From positions 20,601 to 84,600 of the forward strand of contig JAWKLR010000015.1 in assembly GCA_041392625.1 (NCBI GenBank): a stretch of 64,000 nt of DNA. The letters are read 5' to 3'. Shown here piece by piece: positions 43,391 to 51,941 of the stretch. Position 1 is the first letter of the stretch. The number at the start of each line of letters is the position of its first letter. A program made the translations under genes and the position numbers. This DNA comes from M3007 sp041392625 (GTDB lineage: Bacteria; Bacteroidota; Bacteroidia; Chitinophagales; Saprospiraceae). The notes under the pieces were generated by a model. The model was not told the origin of the DNA. It ran no database searches and worked only from the letters and a program-made list of their open reading frames with translations.

Positions 43391-43774
43391 ATGTCTCTAC
43401 AATCAAAATACCAATCCGTTCTTGCTCTAGGTGAAAAACTCAATGTAGCCGATGGCTATGTAAAAGAAGAGGACGGTGTACTCAAGATCGGTGGCACTGT
43501 TCACACTCAGTATGAAAAAAATCAACTTTGGGATGCGATCAAAGCAGTAGGTGGTGAGAAACCAGCAGATTGTAAGGCCGATATTCGTATCGAAACCGAA
43601 GATTACTATGCCAAATACACAGTAGTGAAAGGCGACACCCTGGGTAAAATCTCCAAGCATTTCTATGAAGAGCCAGGAAAATACATGCAAATTTTCAATG
43701 CTAACCGCGACATTTTAGACAATCCTGATCTGATCCAGATCGGTCAGGTTTTGACAATCCCTTTTGAGCAATAA
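43391..43774 (+). CDS. BON-LysM protein (Kbp/YgaU-like)
   Basis: 127 residues: an N-terminal BON-like domain (about 5-70) and a C-terminal LysM domain (about 75-125: Y-T-V-V-K-G-D-T-L-G-K-I-S-K-H-F-Y, I-F-N-A-N-R-D-I-L-D-N-P-D-L-I-Q-I-G-Q-V-L-T-I-P). No signal peptide is present. The same two-domain order is found in E. coli Kbp (YgaU), a cytoplasmic K+-binding protein. The role by homology is potassium sensing; peptidoglycan binding is unlikely without export. Monocistronic with its own promoter and terminator. Confidence 0.85.
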   Translation: MSLQSKYQSVLALGEKLNVADGYVKEEDGVLKIGGTVHTQYEKNQLWDAIKAVGGEKPADCKADIRIETEDYYAKYTVVKGDTLGKISKHFYEEPGKYMQIFNANRDILDNPDLIQIGQVLTIPFEQ

Positions 43775-43798
43775 GTTGCTCTTAGGTAAAACTTAAAA

Positions 43799-43842
43799 AG
43801 GCCGCCCCACAAGTTTTGTTGTGAGACGGCCTCTTGTCTTTT
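43799..43842 (+). terminator. Terminator after the LysM protein gene
   Basis: Stem AGGCCGcCcCACAA / TTGTGaGaCGGCCT with loop GTTTTG, followed by CTTGTCTTTT. Confidence 0.7.
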
Positions 43843-43898
43843 AAGCGAAATTTGAGAAATCTTTTTTCTTTTTACCCTAAAATTGCCGGGCAGCATCC

Positions 43899-43906
43899 TA
43901 CCTTTG
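43899..43906 (+). promoter_or_regulatory. Bacteroidota-type -7 box (TACCTTTG)
   Basis: TACCTTTGC, 26 bp before the aminotransferase ATG at 43933. The position supports that start over the upstream in-frame ATG at 43834. Confidence 0.5.
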
Positions 43907-43932
43907 CAGCGAATTTTAAAACGCCTGATACT

Positions 43933-45144
43933 ATGAATACTGCAGAAAGCATGCTTTCAAGCCGAGTAACCCAGTTGGAAGAATCCGCCACTTTAAAGAT
44001 GGCCCGAATGGCCAGAGAACTCAAAGCTCAGGGGCATAATGTCATCAGCCTCAGTTTGGGGGAGCCGGATTTTGATACCCCCGACTTCATTAAAGATGCG
44101 GCTTATCAGGCACTAAAAGATGGGTATACCAAATATTCACCGGTCAATGGACTGCCGGAACTGAATCAGGCTGTTAGTGATAAATTCAAAAAATTCAATC
44201 AACTCGATTATGCTCCCAACCAGATTTTGGTGAGCAATGGAGCAAAGCAGTCGATTTATAACCTGTGCCAGGCTCTGTTGGATCCGGGTGATGAAGTAGT
44301 TGTATTTGCCCCATACTGGGTTTCTTACTGGGAAATTATTAAACTTTCTGGTGGTACACCGATAGCGGTTTATGCCAGCGTTGAAGATGATTTTAAACCC
44401 CGCCCGGAACAACTTGCAGCGGCCATCACAGAGCGCACCAAGTTTGTTCTTTTCTCCTCTCCATGCAATCCTACAGGAACGGTGTTTACCCGGGAAGAAT
44501 TGCAGGCCTATGCCGATGTGATTGCTGCAAATAAGCACGTTTACCTGGTAAGCGATGAGATCTATGAATTTATAAACTTTACCGATCAGCACGTGAGCAT
44601 CGGAAGTTTTGAATCGGTAAAAGATCGAACCATCACGGTCAACGGATTTGCAAAAGGTTTTGCAATGACCGGTTGGCGTTTGGGATACATGGGTGGCCCC
44701 AAATTTATCATCGATGCCTGTGCCAAAATACAAGGCCAGGTGACCAGCGGTGCAGCAACATTCAGTCAGAAAGCAGGCGCAGTAGCCCTGACTTCAGATC
44801 TGGGCCCAACCGAAGCCATGCGGACAGCGTTCTTGAAACGGCGGGATTTGGTGCTTGAACTCATTCAGCAGTGGCCAGACGTAAAAGCCAACCACCCCGA
44901 GGGAGCATTCTATGTTTTCCCAGATGTGAGTGCATATTTTGGCAAGTCTGACGGCGAACAAACAATTAGAAACTCCGAAGATTTTTGTCTGTATATCCTG
45001 GAAAAAGCCCATGTCGGTCTGGTGGAAGGAGGTGCTTTTGGCGACCCCAACTGCATCCGTTTGAGCTATGCTGCTTCAGAAGAACAACTACGAGAAGCTA
45101 TGGAGCGCATCCGTCAGGTTCTGGTAGGATTGGCAGGAGCATAA
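43933..45144 (+). CDS. PLP-dependent aminotransferase class I (aspartate aminotransferase-like)
   Basis: 403 residues from ATG 43933; the in-frame ATG at 43834 would place the promoter box inside the gene. Fold-type I features: S-L-S-L-G-E-P-D-F-D-T-P, Y-T-K-Y-S-P-V-N-G-L-P-E-L, S-N-G-A-K-Q-S-I-Y, S-S-P-C-N-P-T-G-T, S-D-E-I-Y-E and the PLP lysine in G-F-A-K-G-F-A-M-T-G-W-R-L-G-Y. This matches the AspB/AspAT-Ib group (aspartate:2-oxoglutarate, sometimes prephenate). Specificity is not certain. Cytoplasmic, monocistronic, with a bidirectional terminator after it. Confidence 0.9.
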   Translation: MNTAESMLSSRVTQLEESATLKMARMARELKAQGHNVISLSLGEPDFDTPDFIKDAAYQALKDGYTKYSPVNGLPELNQAVSDKFKKFNQLDYAPNQILVSNGAKQSIYNLCQALLDPGDEVVVFAPYWVSYWEIIKLSGGTPIAVYASVEDDFKPRPEQLAAAITERTKFVLFSSPCNPTGTVFTREELQAYADVIAANKHVYLVSDEIYEFINFTDQHVSIGSFESVKDRTITVNGFAKGFAMTGWRLGYMGGPKFIIDACAKIQGQVTSGAATFSQKAGAVALTSDLGPTEAMRTAFLKRRDLVLELIQQWPDVKANHPEGAFYVFPDVSAYFGKSDGEQTIRNSEDFCLYILEKAHVGLVEGGAFGDPNCIRLSYAASEEQLREAMERIRQVLVGLAGA

Positions 45145-45160
45145 ATTTGTCCTTGTGAAT

Positions 45161-45198
45161 AAAAAAATCCCGGATGAACGTTCATCCGGGATTTTTTT
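45161..45198 (+). terminator. Bidirectional terminator between aminotransferase and SOD
   Basis: Perfect stem AAAAAAATCCCGGATGAA / TTCATCCGGGATTTTTTT with minimal loop. U-tracts on both strands suit two convergent genes. Confidence 0.88.
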
Positions 45199-45226
45199 CT
45201 TGAAGTAATCGTAGGGCTGTAATTAA

Positions 45227-45982
45227 TTACATGCTCATTGCTTTATCGTAGTTTTTACCTACTTGCTTCCAGTTGATCACGTTGAAAAATGAGTCGATAT
45301 AATCAGCCCGGCGGTTTTGGTTTTTAAGGTAATATGCATGTTCCCATACATCAATTCCAAGAATAGGTGTGCCGGTCTTGGAAACAATTTGCTGCATAAG
45401 TGGATTGTCCTGGTTGGGTGTACTGGTAATGAACAGTTTTTTATCGGCCCCTACACAAAGCCAGGCCCACCCCGACCCGAATACACCTTTGGATGCAGCG
45501 CTGAACTCTTCTTTAAACTTATCCATGCTTCCAAAAGTGCTGTTTATAGCGGTAGCCAAAGCTCCTGTTGCAGGAGATCCACCCGGAGCCATAATGGTCC
45601 AGAAGAGGCTGTGGTTCCAGTGTCCGCCCCCGTTGTTTCGCACATTTTTGTCGCTGGTACTGCTTGATACACGGGCCAGGATATCCTCCAATTCATAATT
45701 GGCATACTTGGTACCTTCAATGGCTTTGTTTAGTTTGGTGACATAGCCATTGTGGTGCTTGCCGTGGTGGATCTCCATGGTCATGGTATCAATGTAGGGC
45801 TCCAGATCTTTGGTAGCATAGGGCAATGCCGGAAGTTCGAATGCACCGGAACGGGTTTTGGTCGGAGGTGCCAGGCTTGCAGCTGCTGCTTTATCTGTGG
45901 TTTTGCAGGCTTTCAGAAGTGGGGTTACGGCCGCTCCAATGGTAAACAAAAGACCGGTTTTTAGAAATGTGCGTTTTTCCAT
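45227..45982 (-). CDS. sodA: Exported Fe/Mn superoxide dismutase
   Basis: 251 residues. The Fe/Mn-SOD core (about 48-250) has the metal ligands in E-I-H-H-G-K-H-H, N-H-S-L-F-W and D-V-W-E-H-A-Y. In front is an unusual N-terminal leader M-E-K-R-T-F-L-K-T-G-L-L-F-T-I-G-A-A-V with A-C at about residue 26, so the enzyme is probably exported and anchored as a lipoprotein, followed by a Ser/Ala/Lys linker. Bacterial Fe/Mn-SODs are usually cytoplasmic; this one should act in the periplasm or at the surface. Manganese or iron use cannot be fixed from sequence alone. Confidence 0.92.
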   Translation of the reverse strand: MEKRTFLKTGLLFTIGAAVTPLLKACKTTDKAAAASLAPPTKTRSGAFELPALPYATKDLEPYIDTMTMEIHHGKHHNGYVTKLNKAIEGTKYANYELEDILARVSSSTSDKNVRNNGGGHWNHSLFWTIMAPGGSPATGALATAINSTFGSMDKFKEEFSAASKGVFGSGWAWLCVGADKKLFITSTPNQDNPLMQQIVSKTGTPILGIDVWEHAYYLKNQNRRADYIDSFFNVINWKQVGKNYDKAMSM

Positions 45983-46220
45983 TTTTTAGATGTATTAATT
46001 TAAAAATGCAATGTATAATTTTGGTTGGAGTCAAACACGCTCTATAATTTGAGGCAGGCACAAGATAATATCCTGTAAATTAAATACAGCCATAATCTCA
46101 TTCAAAGGCAGAATTTGCAGAAGTGAATCTGTGCTTACTAGTTTAACAGACCACAGGTGGCTTTGTTTAGTTGTTCCTTGCCCGATCAGGAATACATTGC
46201 ACATCCAGTTCTTAAAGTAT

Positions 46221-46228
46221 TACCTTTG
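46221..46228 (+). promoter_or_regulatory. Bacteroidota-type -7 box (TACCTTTG)
   Basis: Matches TAnnTTTG; 18 bp before the pseudouridine synthase ATG, implying a very short leader. Confidence 0.45.
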
Positions 46229-46246
46229 TGGTGTATAAACTGAAAT

Positions 46247-47383
46247 ATGGCTAAGGAAAAAGAAAATAAGCAAGAAGGATTGGATGAGCCTGTAAAGAAG
46301 GATGACCAACTATTGGAGTCTGATGCAACTGTGGATGGTTCGGATTCAGAACAAAGTGATGACTACTTCGAACGGCAAGAGTTTGTTGCCGACCCCAAGC
46401 AATCCCAGATTCGATTGGATAAATTCCTGATGGATCGACTGAGCAACCAGTCGAGGAGCCGGGTGCAAACCGCCATCCGCGCAGGAAGCGTTAAAGTAAA
46501 CGATCAGGAGGTTAAGCCAAATTATAAGGTAAAACCGGGGAATCATGTCAGCATCGTATTCCCCCGTTCTCAGGATGCTGATGATGAACTGTTGGCCCAA
46601 AACATCCCGGTGGATATTCCCTACGAAGATGAGGATATTCTCATTGTGAATAAACCCTGCGGAATGGCAGTGCATCCGGGTGTTGGAATCCCGAATGGAA
46701 CCCTGGTGAATGCGATTGCCTGGCATTTGCGTGAAAACCCAAATGGCATTCCGGTCAAGGAAGGAAACGATTCAGACCGTGCCGGACTGGTTCACCGGAT
46801 TGATAAAGATACCACCGGCTTGTTGGTTATGGCCAAGAATGATTTTGCCATGAATTTTATGGCAAATCAATTTTTCAACCACACCATCGAACGCAAGTAT
46901 TGGGCCCTGGTGTGGGGAGATGTAGAGCAGGACAGCGGAACCATCGTGGGGAACATCGGACGAAATCCAAACGACCGCAAACTGTTTATGGTTTTTCCCG
47001 AAGGGGAAGACGGGAAGCACGCCGTAACACACTATAAGGTGATCGAGCGCTTTTACTATGTAACCCTGGTAGAATGCCAATTGGAAACCGGTCGCACCCA
47101 CCAAATCCGTGTGCATATGAAATCTATTGGACACACCCTGTTTGGTGACCCCCGATACGGCGGAGATCAGATTTTGAAAGGAACCGTTTTCTCAAAATAC
47201 AAGCAATTTGTTGAAAACTGCCTGCGTATGCTGCCCCGGCAGGCGCTGCATGCCAAGGTCCTCGGATTTACCCACCCGACAACGGGTGAGCACATGCACT
47301 TTGAGTCTGAACTTCCCGAAGACATGAAGGCTGTGATGGATAAATGGAGAACATACGTTGGTTCCAGAATAAAAGACCGTTAG
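46247..47383 (+). CDS. rluD: RluA/RluD-family pseudouridine synthase
   Basis: 378 residues. An acidic, charged N-terminal extension (about 1-45) precedes an S4 RNA-binding domain (about 50-110: I-R-L-D-K-F-L-M-D-R-L, R-S-R-V-Q-T-A-I-R-A-G-S-V-K-V-N) and the catalytic domain with L-V-H-R-I-D-K-D-T-T-G-L-L-V (catalytic Asp) and G-R-T-H-Q-I-R-V-H. RluD-type enzymes modify 23S rRNA helix 69. The extension is longer than in E. coli RluD. Cytoplasmic; the promoter is 18 bp upstream. Confidence 0.9.
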   Translation: MAKEKENKQEGLDEPVKKDDQLLESDATVDGSDSEQSDDYFERQEFVADPKQSQIRLDKFLMDRLSNQSRSRVQTAIRAGSVKVNDQEVKPNYKVKPGNHVSIVFPRSQDADDELLAQNIPVDIPYEDEDILIVNKPCGMAVHPGVGIPNGTLVNAIAWHLRENPNGIPVKEGNDSDRAGLVHRIDKDTTGLLVMAKNDFAMNFMANQFFNHTIERKYWALVWGDVEQDSGTIVGNIGRNPNDRKLFMVFPEGEDGKHAVTHYKVIERFYYVTLVECQLETGRTHQIRVHMKSIGHTLFGDPRYGGDQILKGTVFSKYKQFVENCLRMLPRQALHAKVLGFTHPTTGEHMHFESELPEDMKAVMDKWRTYVGSRIKDR

Positions 47384-47491
47384 CGCTCTTTTCAAACGCA
47401 TCGTTCAAATCAATTACCAAGAACAATTTGATTTTGAAGGGTGTTTTCTTTCGGGCTCTCCAATGCCGGGAAGGCCGATAAAATTAAAGCC

Positions 47492-48403
47492 ATGTCTAGC
47501 GAAACCTCAGATAGGGAACGAAGCGTTAAAAACCTGCTTTTCATAGTAAACCCCAAGGCCGGTGTCCGGTTACAACGCCGTATCCGGGAGAGCATCGAAA
47601 ACAACCTGGACCCGGAAACCTATTCCTACGGGATTTGGATGACAGAGTACAAAGGCCATGCCCCTGAACTTGCACAGAAAGCAATTCAGGAAGGATTTGA
47701 TGTCGTGGTTGCTGTAGGAGGGGATGGGTCAATCAATGAGGTAGCCAGCGGCTTGCTGCACAGCAGCGGCACCCTGGGAATCATTCCTGCTGGTTCGGGC
47801 AACGGACTGGCTATGCATCTGGGGTATGGACGAAACATTGACAAGGCCATTCAAAAGCTCAATTCCGCTCAGATGCAGGTAATTGATGCCGGGAGATTCA
47901 ATGGGCGCCCCTTTTTTAATGTCGCCGGAATCGGGTTTGATGGTTTGGTATCCAACTTAATGGAAGGCAAGAACAAACGGGGCTTTATCCCGTATTTTAC
48001 CGAATCGGTTAAAGCCGGTTTACACTACGAATCCAAAGACTGTGTGCTGGAGTTTGAAGGCAAAAGAATTGAACGAAAATGTTTTGCCATTGCGATTGCC
48101 AACGGTCCTATGTACGGGTATAATTTTGAAATAGCCCCGGGTGCGAAATTGGACGATGGCTTATTTTCCATTGTGTTGCTCAATGATGCTCCACGCTGGC
48201 AATATTTTGCGGCAGTTCCGGCTACTTTAAATGGAAAAATTCTGGAAGCACCGTTTGTTGAGCATTTTACAGCAAAATCTTTGAAAATCTGGGCAGAAGG
48301 CAGCAATTTTGTACATCTCGACGGAGAGGGGATTCAGGAAGATGGTGAAATGCACATCGAAGTGTTGCCTCAAGCCCTTCGGGTTTTAGTTCCCTCCACC
48401 TAA
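47492..48403 (+). CDS. YegS/DagK-type lipid kinase (diacylglycerol kinase catalytic domain)
   Basis: 303 residues from ATG 47492. The DAGK catalytic motif A-V-G-G-D-G-S-I-N-E-V-A-S-G (about 80) and G-T-L-G-I-I-P-A-G-S-G-N-G-L-A are clear, with F-I-V-N-P-K-A-G at the start. These soluble kinases phosphorylate diacylglycerol or related lipids; in Bacteroidota, sphingolipid bases are also possible substrates. Follows rluD-like gene by ~110 bp. Confidence 0.88.
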   Translation: MSSETSDRERSVKNLLFIVNPKAGVRLQRRIRESIENNLDPETYSYGIWMTEYKGHAPELAQKAIQEGFDVVVAVGGDGSINEVASGLLHSSGTLGIIPAGSGNGLAMHLGYGRNIDKAIQKLNSAQMQVIDAGRFNGRPFFNVAGIGFDGLVSNLMEGKNKRGFIPYFTESVKAGLHYESKDCVLEFEGKRIERKCFAIAIANGPMYGYNFEIAPGAKLDDGLFSIVLLNDAPRWQYFAAVPATLNGKILEAPFVEHFTAKSLKIWAEGSNFVHLDGEGIQEDGEMHIEVLPQALRVLVPST

Positions 48404-48437
48404 TGGGTGATGCAGAAGCCTCATTTAAAATTCCAAT

Positions 48438-48791
48438 ATGTCTAAGAATAAAAAATCAAAAAACTCCGGTGGCATCGTTTACTCAACGGACCCCAATTTC
48501 CAGTTTGCAGATATTTTTCAGGAGGCAGGGTTGACGCCCAGTCCGAACAACAAACAAAAACTGCGTATTTGGCTGGAGCGCATCAAAGGAAATAAAGAAG
48601 CCACTGTAGTCAAAGGATTTGAGGGCCCGGATGAGGAACTGAGCGACTTGGCCAAAACCCTGAAGCAGAAATGTGCATCTGGTGGAAATGCCAAGGATGG
48701 ACTGATCATCATTCAGGGAAATCACCGGGAAAAAGTCCTTAAGATCCTGGTGGAAATGGGATATACCGATACCAAACTCGCAGGTGGCTAA
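48438..48791 (+). CDS. yciH: SUI1/YciH family translation factor
   Basis: 117 residues with a Lys-rich start (M-S-K-N-K-K-S-K-N-S-G-G-I-V-Y-S-T). The eIF1/SUI1 core is seen in T-V-V-K-G-F-E-G, L-A-K-T-L-K-Q-K-C-A-S-G-G, G-L-I-I-I-Q-G-N-H-R-E-K-V and a last L-V-E-M-G-Y-T-D-T-K-L-A-G-G. In E. coli, YciH acts in translation initiation fidelity under stress. It lies 34 bp after the lipid kinase gene. Confidence 0.9.
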   Translation: MSKNKKSKNSGGIVYSTDPNFQFADIFQEAGLTPSPNNKQKLRIWLERIKGNKEATVVKGFEGPDEELSDLAKTLKQKCASGGNAKDGLIIIQGNHREKVLKILVEMGYTDTKLAGG

Positions 48792-48844
48792 TGCCGATCT
48801 GGTTCTCATTCACCTCCACTCCTTCAACGCCTGATTTTTGCCAC

Positions 48845-50182
48845 ATGCAACCAAAACGATATTCATTTTTACTTTTTGTTTCCCTGTTGTTTTTGCTGGG
48901 AGCTTGTTCTCATTTGAAAAAGACAGGGAGCAATCGACCGGGTACAACACAGCCTACTCCTTCCAATCGCAAATTTCCGATGGATACCGTTCGGTGGGTA
49001 GAAAGCCCAGCGTTCCCACCGGCTATTGGCACGCCCGATGCAAACGATCAGGTCTTAGAAAATGCCGACCCTCCTGGAACTCAGTACCGGCTCTCGGTGG
49101 TTTTACCTTTTCTCAGTAAGGATGCAAGCGGTGGTTCTGTTCCGGAAAAAAGTAAGCCGGCTCTGCAATTTTATGCCGGTGCAAAGTTGGCCTTTGCGAG
49201 TTTGTCAGAAACTTCCAGGATGAACCTGAAGGTCAATGTGATTGACTCCTATGTAAATGATTTTGATTTTAGCCGCGTTATGCAAGCGGGCAAACTGGAT
49301 GACGCTCAAATGCTCATTGGGCCTGTGCGCAATTCCCACCTTTCGGCGCTGGCAAAGCGGGCAAAGGGCAATCGGCAGATTGTTCTTTCTCCCTTAAGCC
49401 CAAGCAGCGAATTGGTATCGGACTTTCCCGGATTTATCCAGTTTAACCCATCTTTGAAATCCCATTGCGCTGCGATAACAAAACACGTTCGGTCGAAGTA
49501 CCGGGCAGATCAGGTAGTTCTGATTTGCAAAGAAAAAGAGGCTAGCAGGCTTCCATACTTTCAGGAGGCAAATGCTGCTTTTGGTCCGGATACTTTACGC
49601 AGCATCCTTGTTCCTGACGAAGGCAACGGTATGAACTCAATTTCACTGGGCAAATATATCCGGTCGGGCAGAACCACAGTGTTCATCATGCCTTCCTGGG
49701 CTGGACAGGATTTTATAATGTCCTTTTTATTCAAATTAAAAGCAGCAAAAGGCTCAAATAGGGTAGAGGTATATGGAATGCCCCAATGGGCCGGTTATGA
49801 AGACATTGAGCCGGAATACCTGCGCGACCTGAATGTACACATCTCATCTGCTGACTACGTCGATCGAAAGAACCCCAATGTCATTCAGTTTGAGAAGGCA
49901 TTTTTCGAGGCATATGGAACGATAGCCGGAGAGGATGCAATTGCCGGTTACGATGCCGCTCTTTTTGCAGGGCGTATGCTTAATGATTATGGTCTCAGTT
50001 TTCCTGAAAAACTGGATCGGATTTCATTCTCTGGGCTTCGTGGCAGTTATGTGTTCAAGAAAGTGTACAACGAGTCGAATTCAGATGCTTTTTCAACCCG
50101 CTATGATTATATGGAAAATACCCGGGTTACCATTTTAAAGTTTGAAGGATTCCGATTTGTGGATGCTGCGGGACTAAATTAG
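48845..50182 (+). CDS. Lipoprotein with type 1 periplasmic-binding-protein-like fold
   Basis: 445 residues from ATG 48845; an earlier in-frame ATG lies in the stop region of SUI1. Signal peptide and lipobox L-F-L-L-G-A-C (about residue 21), Pro/Thr linker, then from about 85 a segment V-V-L-P-F-L with A-K-L-A-F-A-S-L, D-D-A-Q-M-L-I-G-P-V-R-N-S-H (substrate-binding-like) and G-Y-D-A-A-L-F-A-G near the end. This resembles branched-chain amino acid receptor or LppC-type folds. In Bacteroidota such proteins often carry LysM domains; here none is seen. No transporter genes nearby. Role unknown. Confidence 0.72.
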   Translation: MQPKRYSFLLFVSLLFLLGACSHLKKTGSNRPGTTQPTPSNRKFPMDTVRWVESPAFPPAIGTPDANDQVLENADPPGTQYRLSVVLPFLSKDASGGSVPEKSKPALQFYAGAKLAFASLSETSRMNLKVNVIDSYVNDFDFSRVMQAGKLDDAQMLIGPVRNSHLSALAKRAKGNRQIVLSPLSPSSELVSDFPGFIQFNPSLKSHCAAITKHVRSKYRADQVVLICKEKEASRLPYFQEANAAFGPDTLRSILVPDEGNGMNSISLGKYIRSGRTTVFIMPSWAGQDFIMSFLFKLKAAKGSNRVEVYGMPQWAGYEDIEPEYLRDLNVHISSADYVDRKNPNVIQFEKAFFEAYGTIAGEDAIAGYDAALFAGRMLNDYGLSFPEKLDRISFSGLRGSYVFKKVYNESNSDAFSTRYDYMENTRVTILKFEGFRFVDAAGLN

Positions 50183-50187
50183 GGCTT

Positions 50188-50928
50188 ATGAAAAAAGAAC
50201 GAGAAGAAAAATTGCGAACGGTCATCCGGCAGAGCCAGCCGGACTTGTGTGTGATTTTGGAAAATATTTTTGATCCCTTAAACATCAGTGCGGTCATCCG
50301 TTCCTGTGATGCCGTTGGAGTCCGGGAAATTTTTGCCATTTATACCAAAGACTACCTGGATAAACGCGGCTTGCGGCTCGGAAAAAAGACCTCTGCGGGT
50401 GCATTTAAATGGATTGACGTGTACATGTTTGAGGACCTGGATGAATGCTTCAAACGGGTCCGTGAGCGCTACGGCAGGATTTTAGCGACGTATTTGGGAG
50501 AGACAAGTCCTTCCCTCTATGAACTGGATCTCACTGAACCAACTGCCCTGTTGTTTGGCAATGAAGACGAAGGGGTTAGCCCGGAGGCCATGGAGAAAGC
50601 AGATGGCAATTTCATTATCCCGCAGGTAGGTTTTACCGAAAGTCTGAATATTTCAGTGGCTTGTGCTGTTAGTCTGTTTGAAGCCCAACGCCAGCGCCGG
50701 GCGAAAGGCTACTACGATGAACATCCGCGCCTGGAACCGGCTCAACAGGAGCAATTGTTTAACCGTTGGTCGGACATGATGCAAATCCCGAGCTGGCATC
50801 GGCAGTTTGCTATTCCGGTGGGTAAGGACAGTCCCAACCTGCTCCCATTATATGTGGAGCGTGCCGAATACAATCCTAAAAAGCAGAAGATACGTCCTGC
50901 ACCACTTACACGTTTTGATTTGAAATAA
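50188..50928 (+). CDS. trmH: SpoU-family tRNA/rRNA 2'-O-methyltransferase (TrmH-like)
   Basis: 246 residues. SPOUT motifs: I-L-E-N-I-F-D-P-L-N-I-S-A-V-I-R-S-C-D-A-V-G, L-L-F-G-N-E-D-E-G-V-S (motif 2) and I-P-Q-V-G-F-T-E-S-L-N-I-S-V-A-C-A-V (motif 3, knot). TrmH methylates G18 of tRNA. A C-terminal basic tail of ~45 residues is as in TrmH. Starts 5 bp after the lipoprotein stop. Confidence 0.9.
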   Translation: MKKEREEKLRTVIRQSQPDLCVILENIFDPLNISAVIRSCDAVGVREIFAIYTKDYLDKRGLRLGKKTSAGAFKWIDVYMFEDLDECFKRVRERYGRILATYLGETSPSLYELDLTEPTALLFGNEDEGVSPEAMEKADGNFIIPQVGFTESLNISVACAVSLFEAQRQRRAKGYYDEHPRLEPAQQEQLFNRWSDMMQIPSWHRQFAIPVGKDSPNLLPLYVERAEYNPKKQKIRPAPLTRFDLK

Positions 50929-51011
50929 ACAGGCTCAAATGCATTTTTGATTTTGTTAATCGGAAGGCATCGCGTATTTATGCACTCCTTATACTCCTTA
51001 TACCTGATCGT

Positions 51012-51941
51012 ATGAACCTTTCCATTGTCATTCCACTTAAAAACGAAGCAGAAAGTCTGCCTGAACTCGAATCCTGGATTCGCCGGGTTTGTACCGGTAC
51101 CTACGAATACGAGGTGATTTTTATTGATGATGGGAGTACCGACAATTCCTGGGAAATCATCGAATCACTCAAAGCTGAGAATCCTGCTGTTCGAGCCATC
51201 AAGTTTCGCCGGAATTACGGAAAATCCGCTGCGCTGCACGTTGGGTTTGAAGCGGCAAAAGGAGACGTGGTCATTACCATGGATGCAGATTTGCAAGACA
51301 GCCCGGATGAGATTCCGGAACTGTACAAAATGATCACGGAAGAAGGCTATGATATGGTGAGTGGCTGGAAGAAGAAGCGCCACGACCCTTTGGAAAAACG
51401 CCTGCCCAGCAAACTGTTTAATGCGGTTGCGAGTTGGATGAGCGGTATCAAATTGCATGATTTCAATTGCGGTCTCAAAGCCTACCGGAAAGCCGTTATC
51501 AAAGCGGTTGAAATTTACGGAGAAATGCACCGCTGGATTCCTGTGCTTTCCAAGTCTGCCGGATTTGAAAAGATCGGGGAAAAGGTTGTAGAACACCATG
51601 CCCGCAAATACGGATATTCCAAGTTTGGCTGGGAGCGTTATGTGAACGGATTTCTGGATCTGCTTTCGGTCTATTTCGTAGGCCGGTTTGGAAAGCGCCC
51701 GATGCACTTTTTTGGATTTCTGGGTGTGCTTTCATTTTTTGCGGGGTTTGTTATTCTGACTTATTTGAGCATTGCCAAATTTGTTTATCAGGAATATGGG
51801 ATTGCCGACCGGCCCTTGTTTTATTTTGGAATTCTGGCTCTGATTGTAGGTACCCAGTTGTTTCTCACCGGTTTTATTGCTGAAATGGTCAATCGGAACT
51901 CACCCCTGCGTGATCAATACCTGATTGAGACAGAAATATGA
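51012..51941 (+). CDS. Family 2 glycosyltransferase (DPM1-like) with two C-terminal membrane helices
   Basis: 309 residues. The GT2 core (about 1-210) begins L-S-I-V-I-P-L-K-N-E-A-E-S-L and has F-I-D-D-G-S-T-D-N-S-W, T-M-D-A-D-L-Q-D-S-P-D-E-I (metal-binding D-x-D) and H-R-W-I-P-V-L. Two membrane helices follow (about 235-260 and 270-300). The family makes polyprenyl-phosphate sugars such as dolichyl-phosphate mannose or undecaprenyl-phosphate glucose. Overlaps the next gene by 4 bp (ATGA), so the two glycosyltransferases act together, probably in surface glycan or glycoprotein synthesis. Confidence 0.9.
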   Translation: MNLSIVIPLKNEAESLPELESWIRRVCTGTYEYEVIFIDDGSTDNSWEIIESLKAENPAVRAIKFRRNYGKSAALHVGFEAAKGDVVITMDADLQDSPDEIPELYKMITEEGYDMVSGWKKKRHDPLEKRLPSKLFNAVASWMSGIKLHDFNCGLKAYRKAVIKAVEIYGEMHRWIPVLSKSAGFEKIGEKVVEHHARKYGYSKFGWERYVNGFLDLLSVYFVGRFGKRPMHFFGFLGVLSFFAGFVILTYLSIAKFVYQEYGIADRPLFYFGILALIVGTQLFLTGFIAEMVNRNSPLRDQYLIETEI

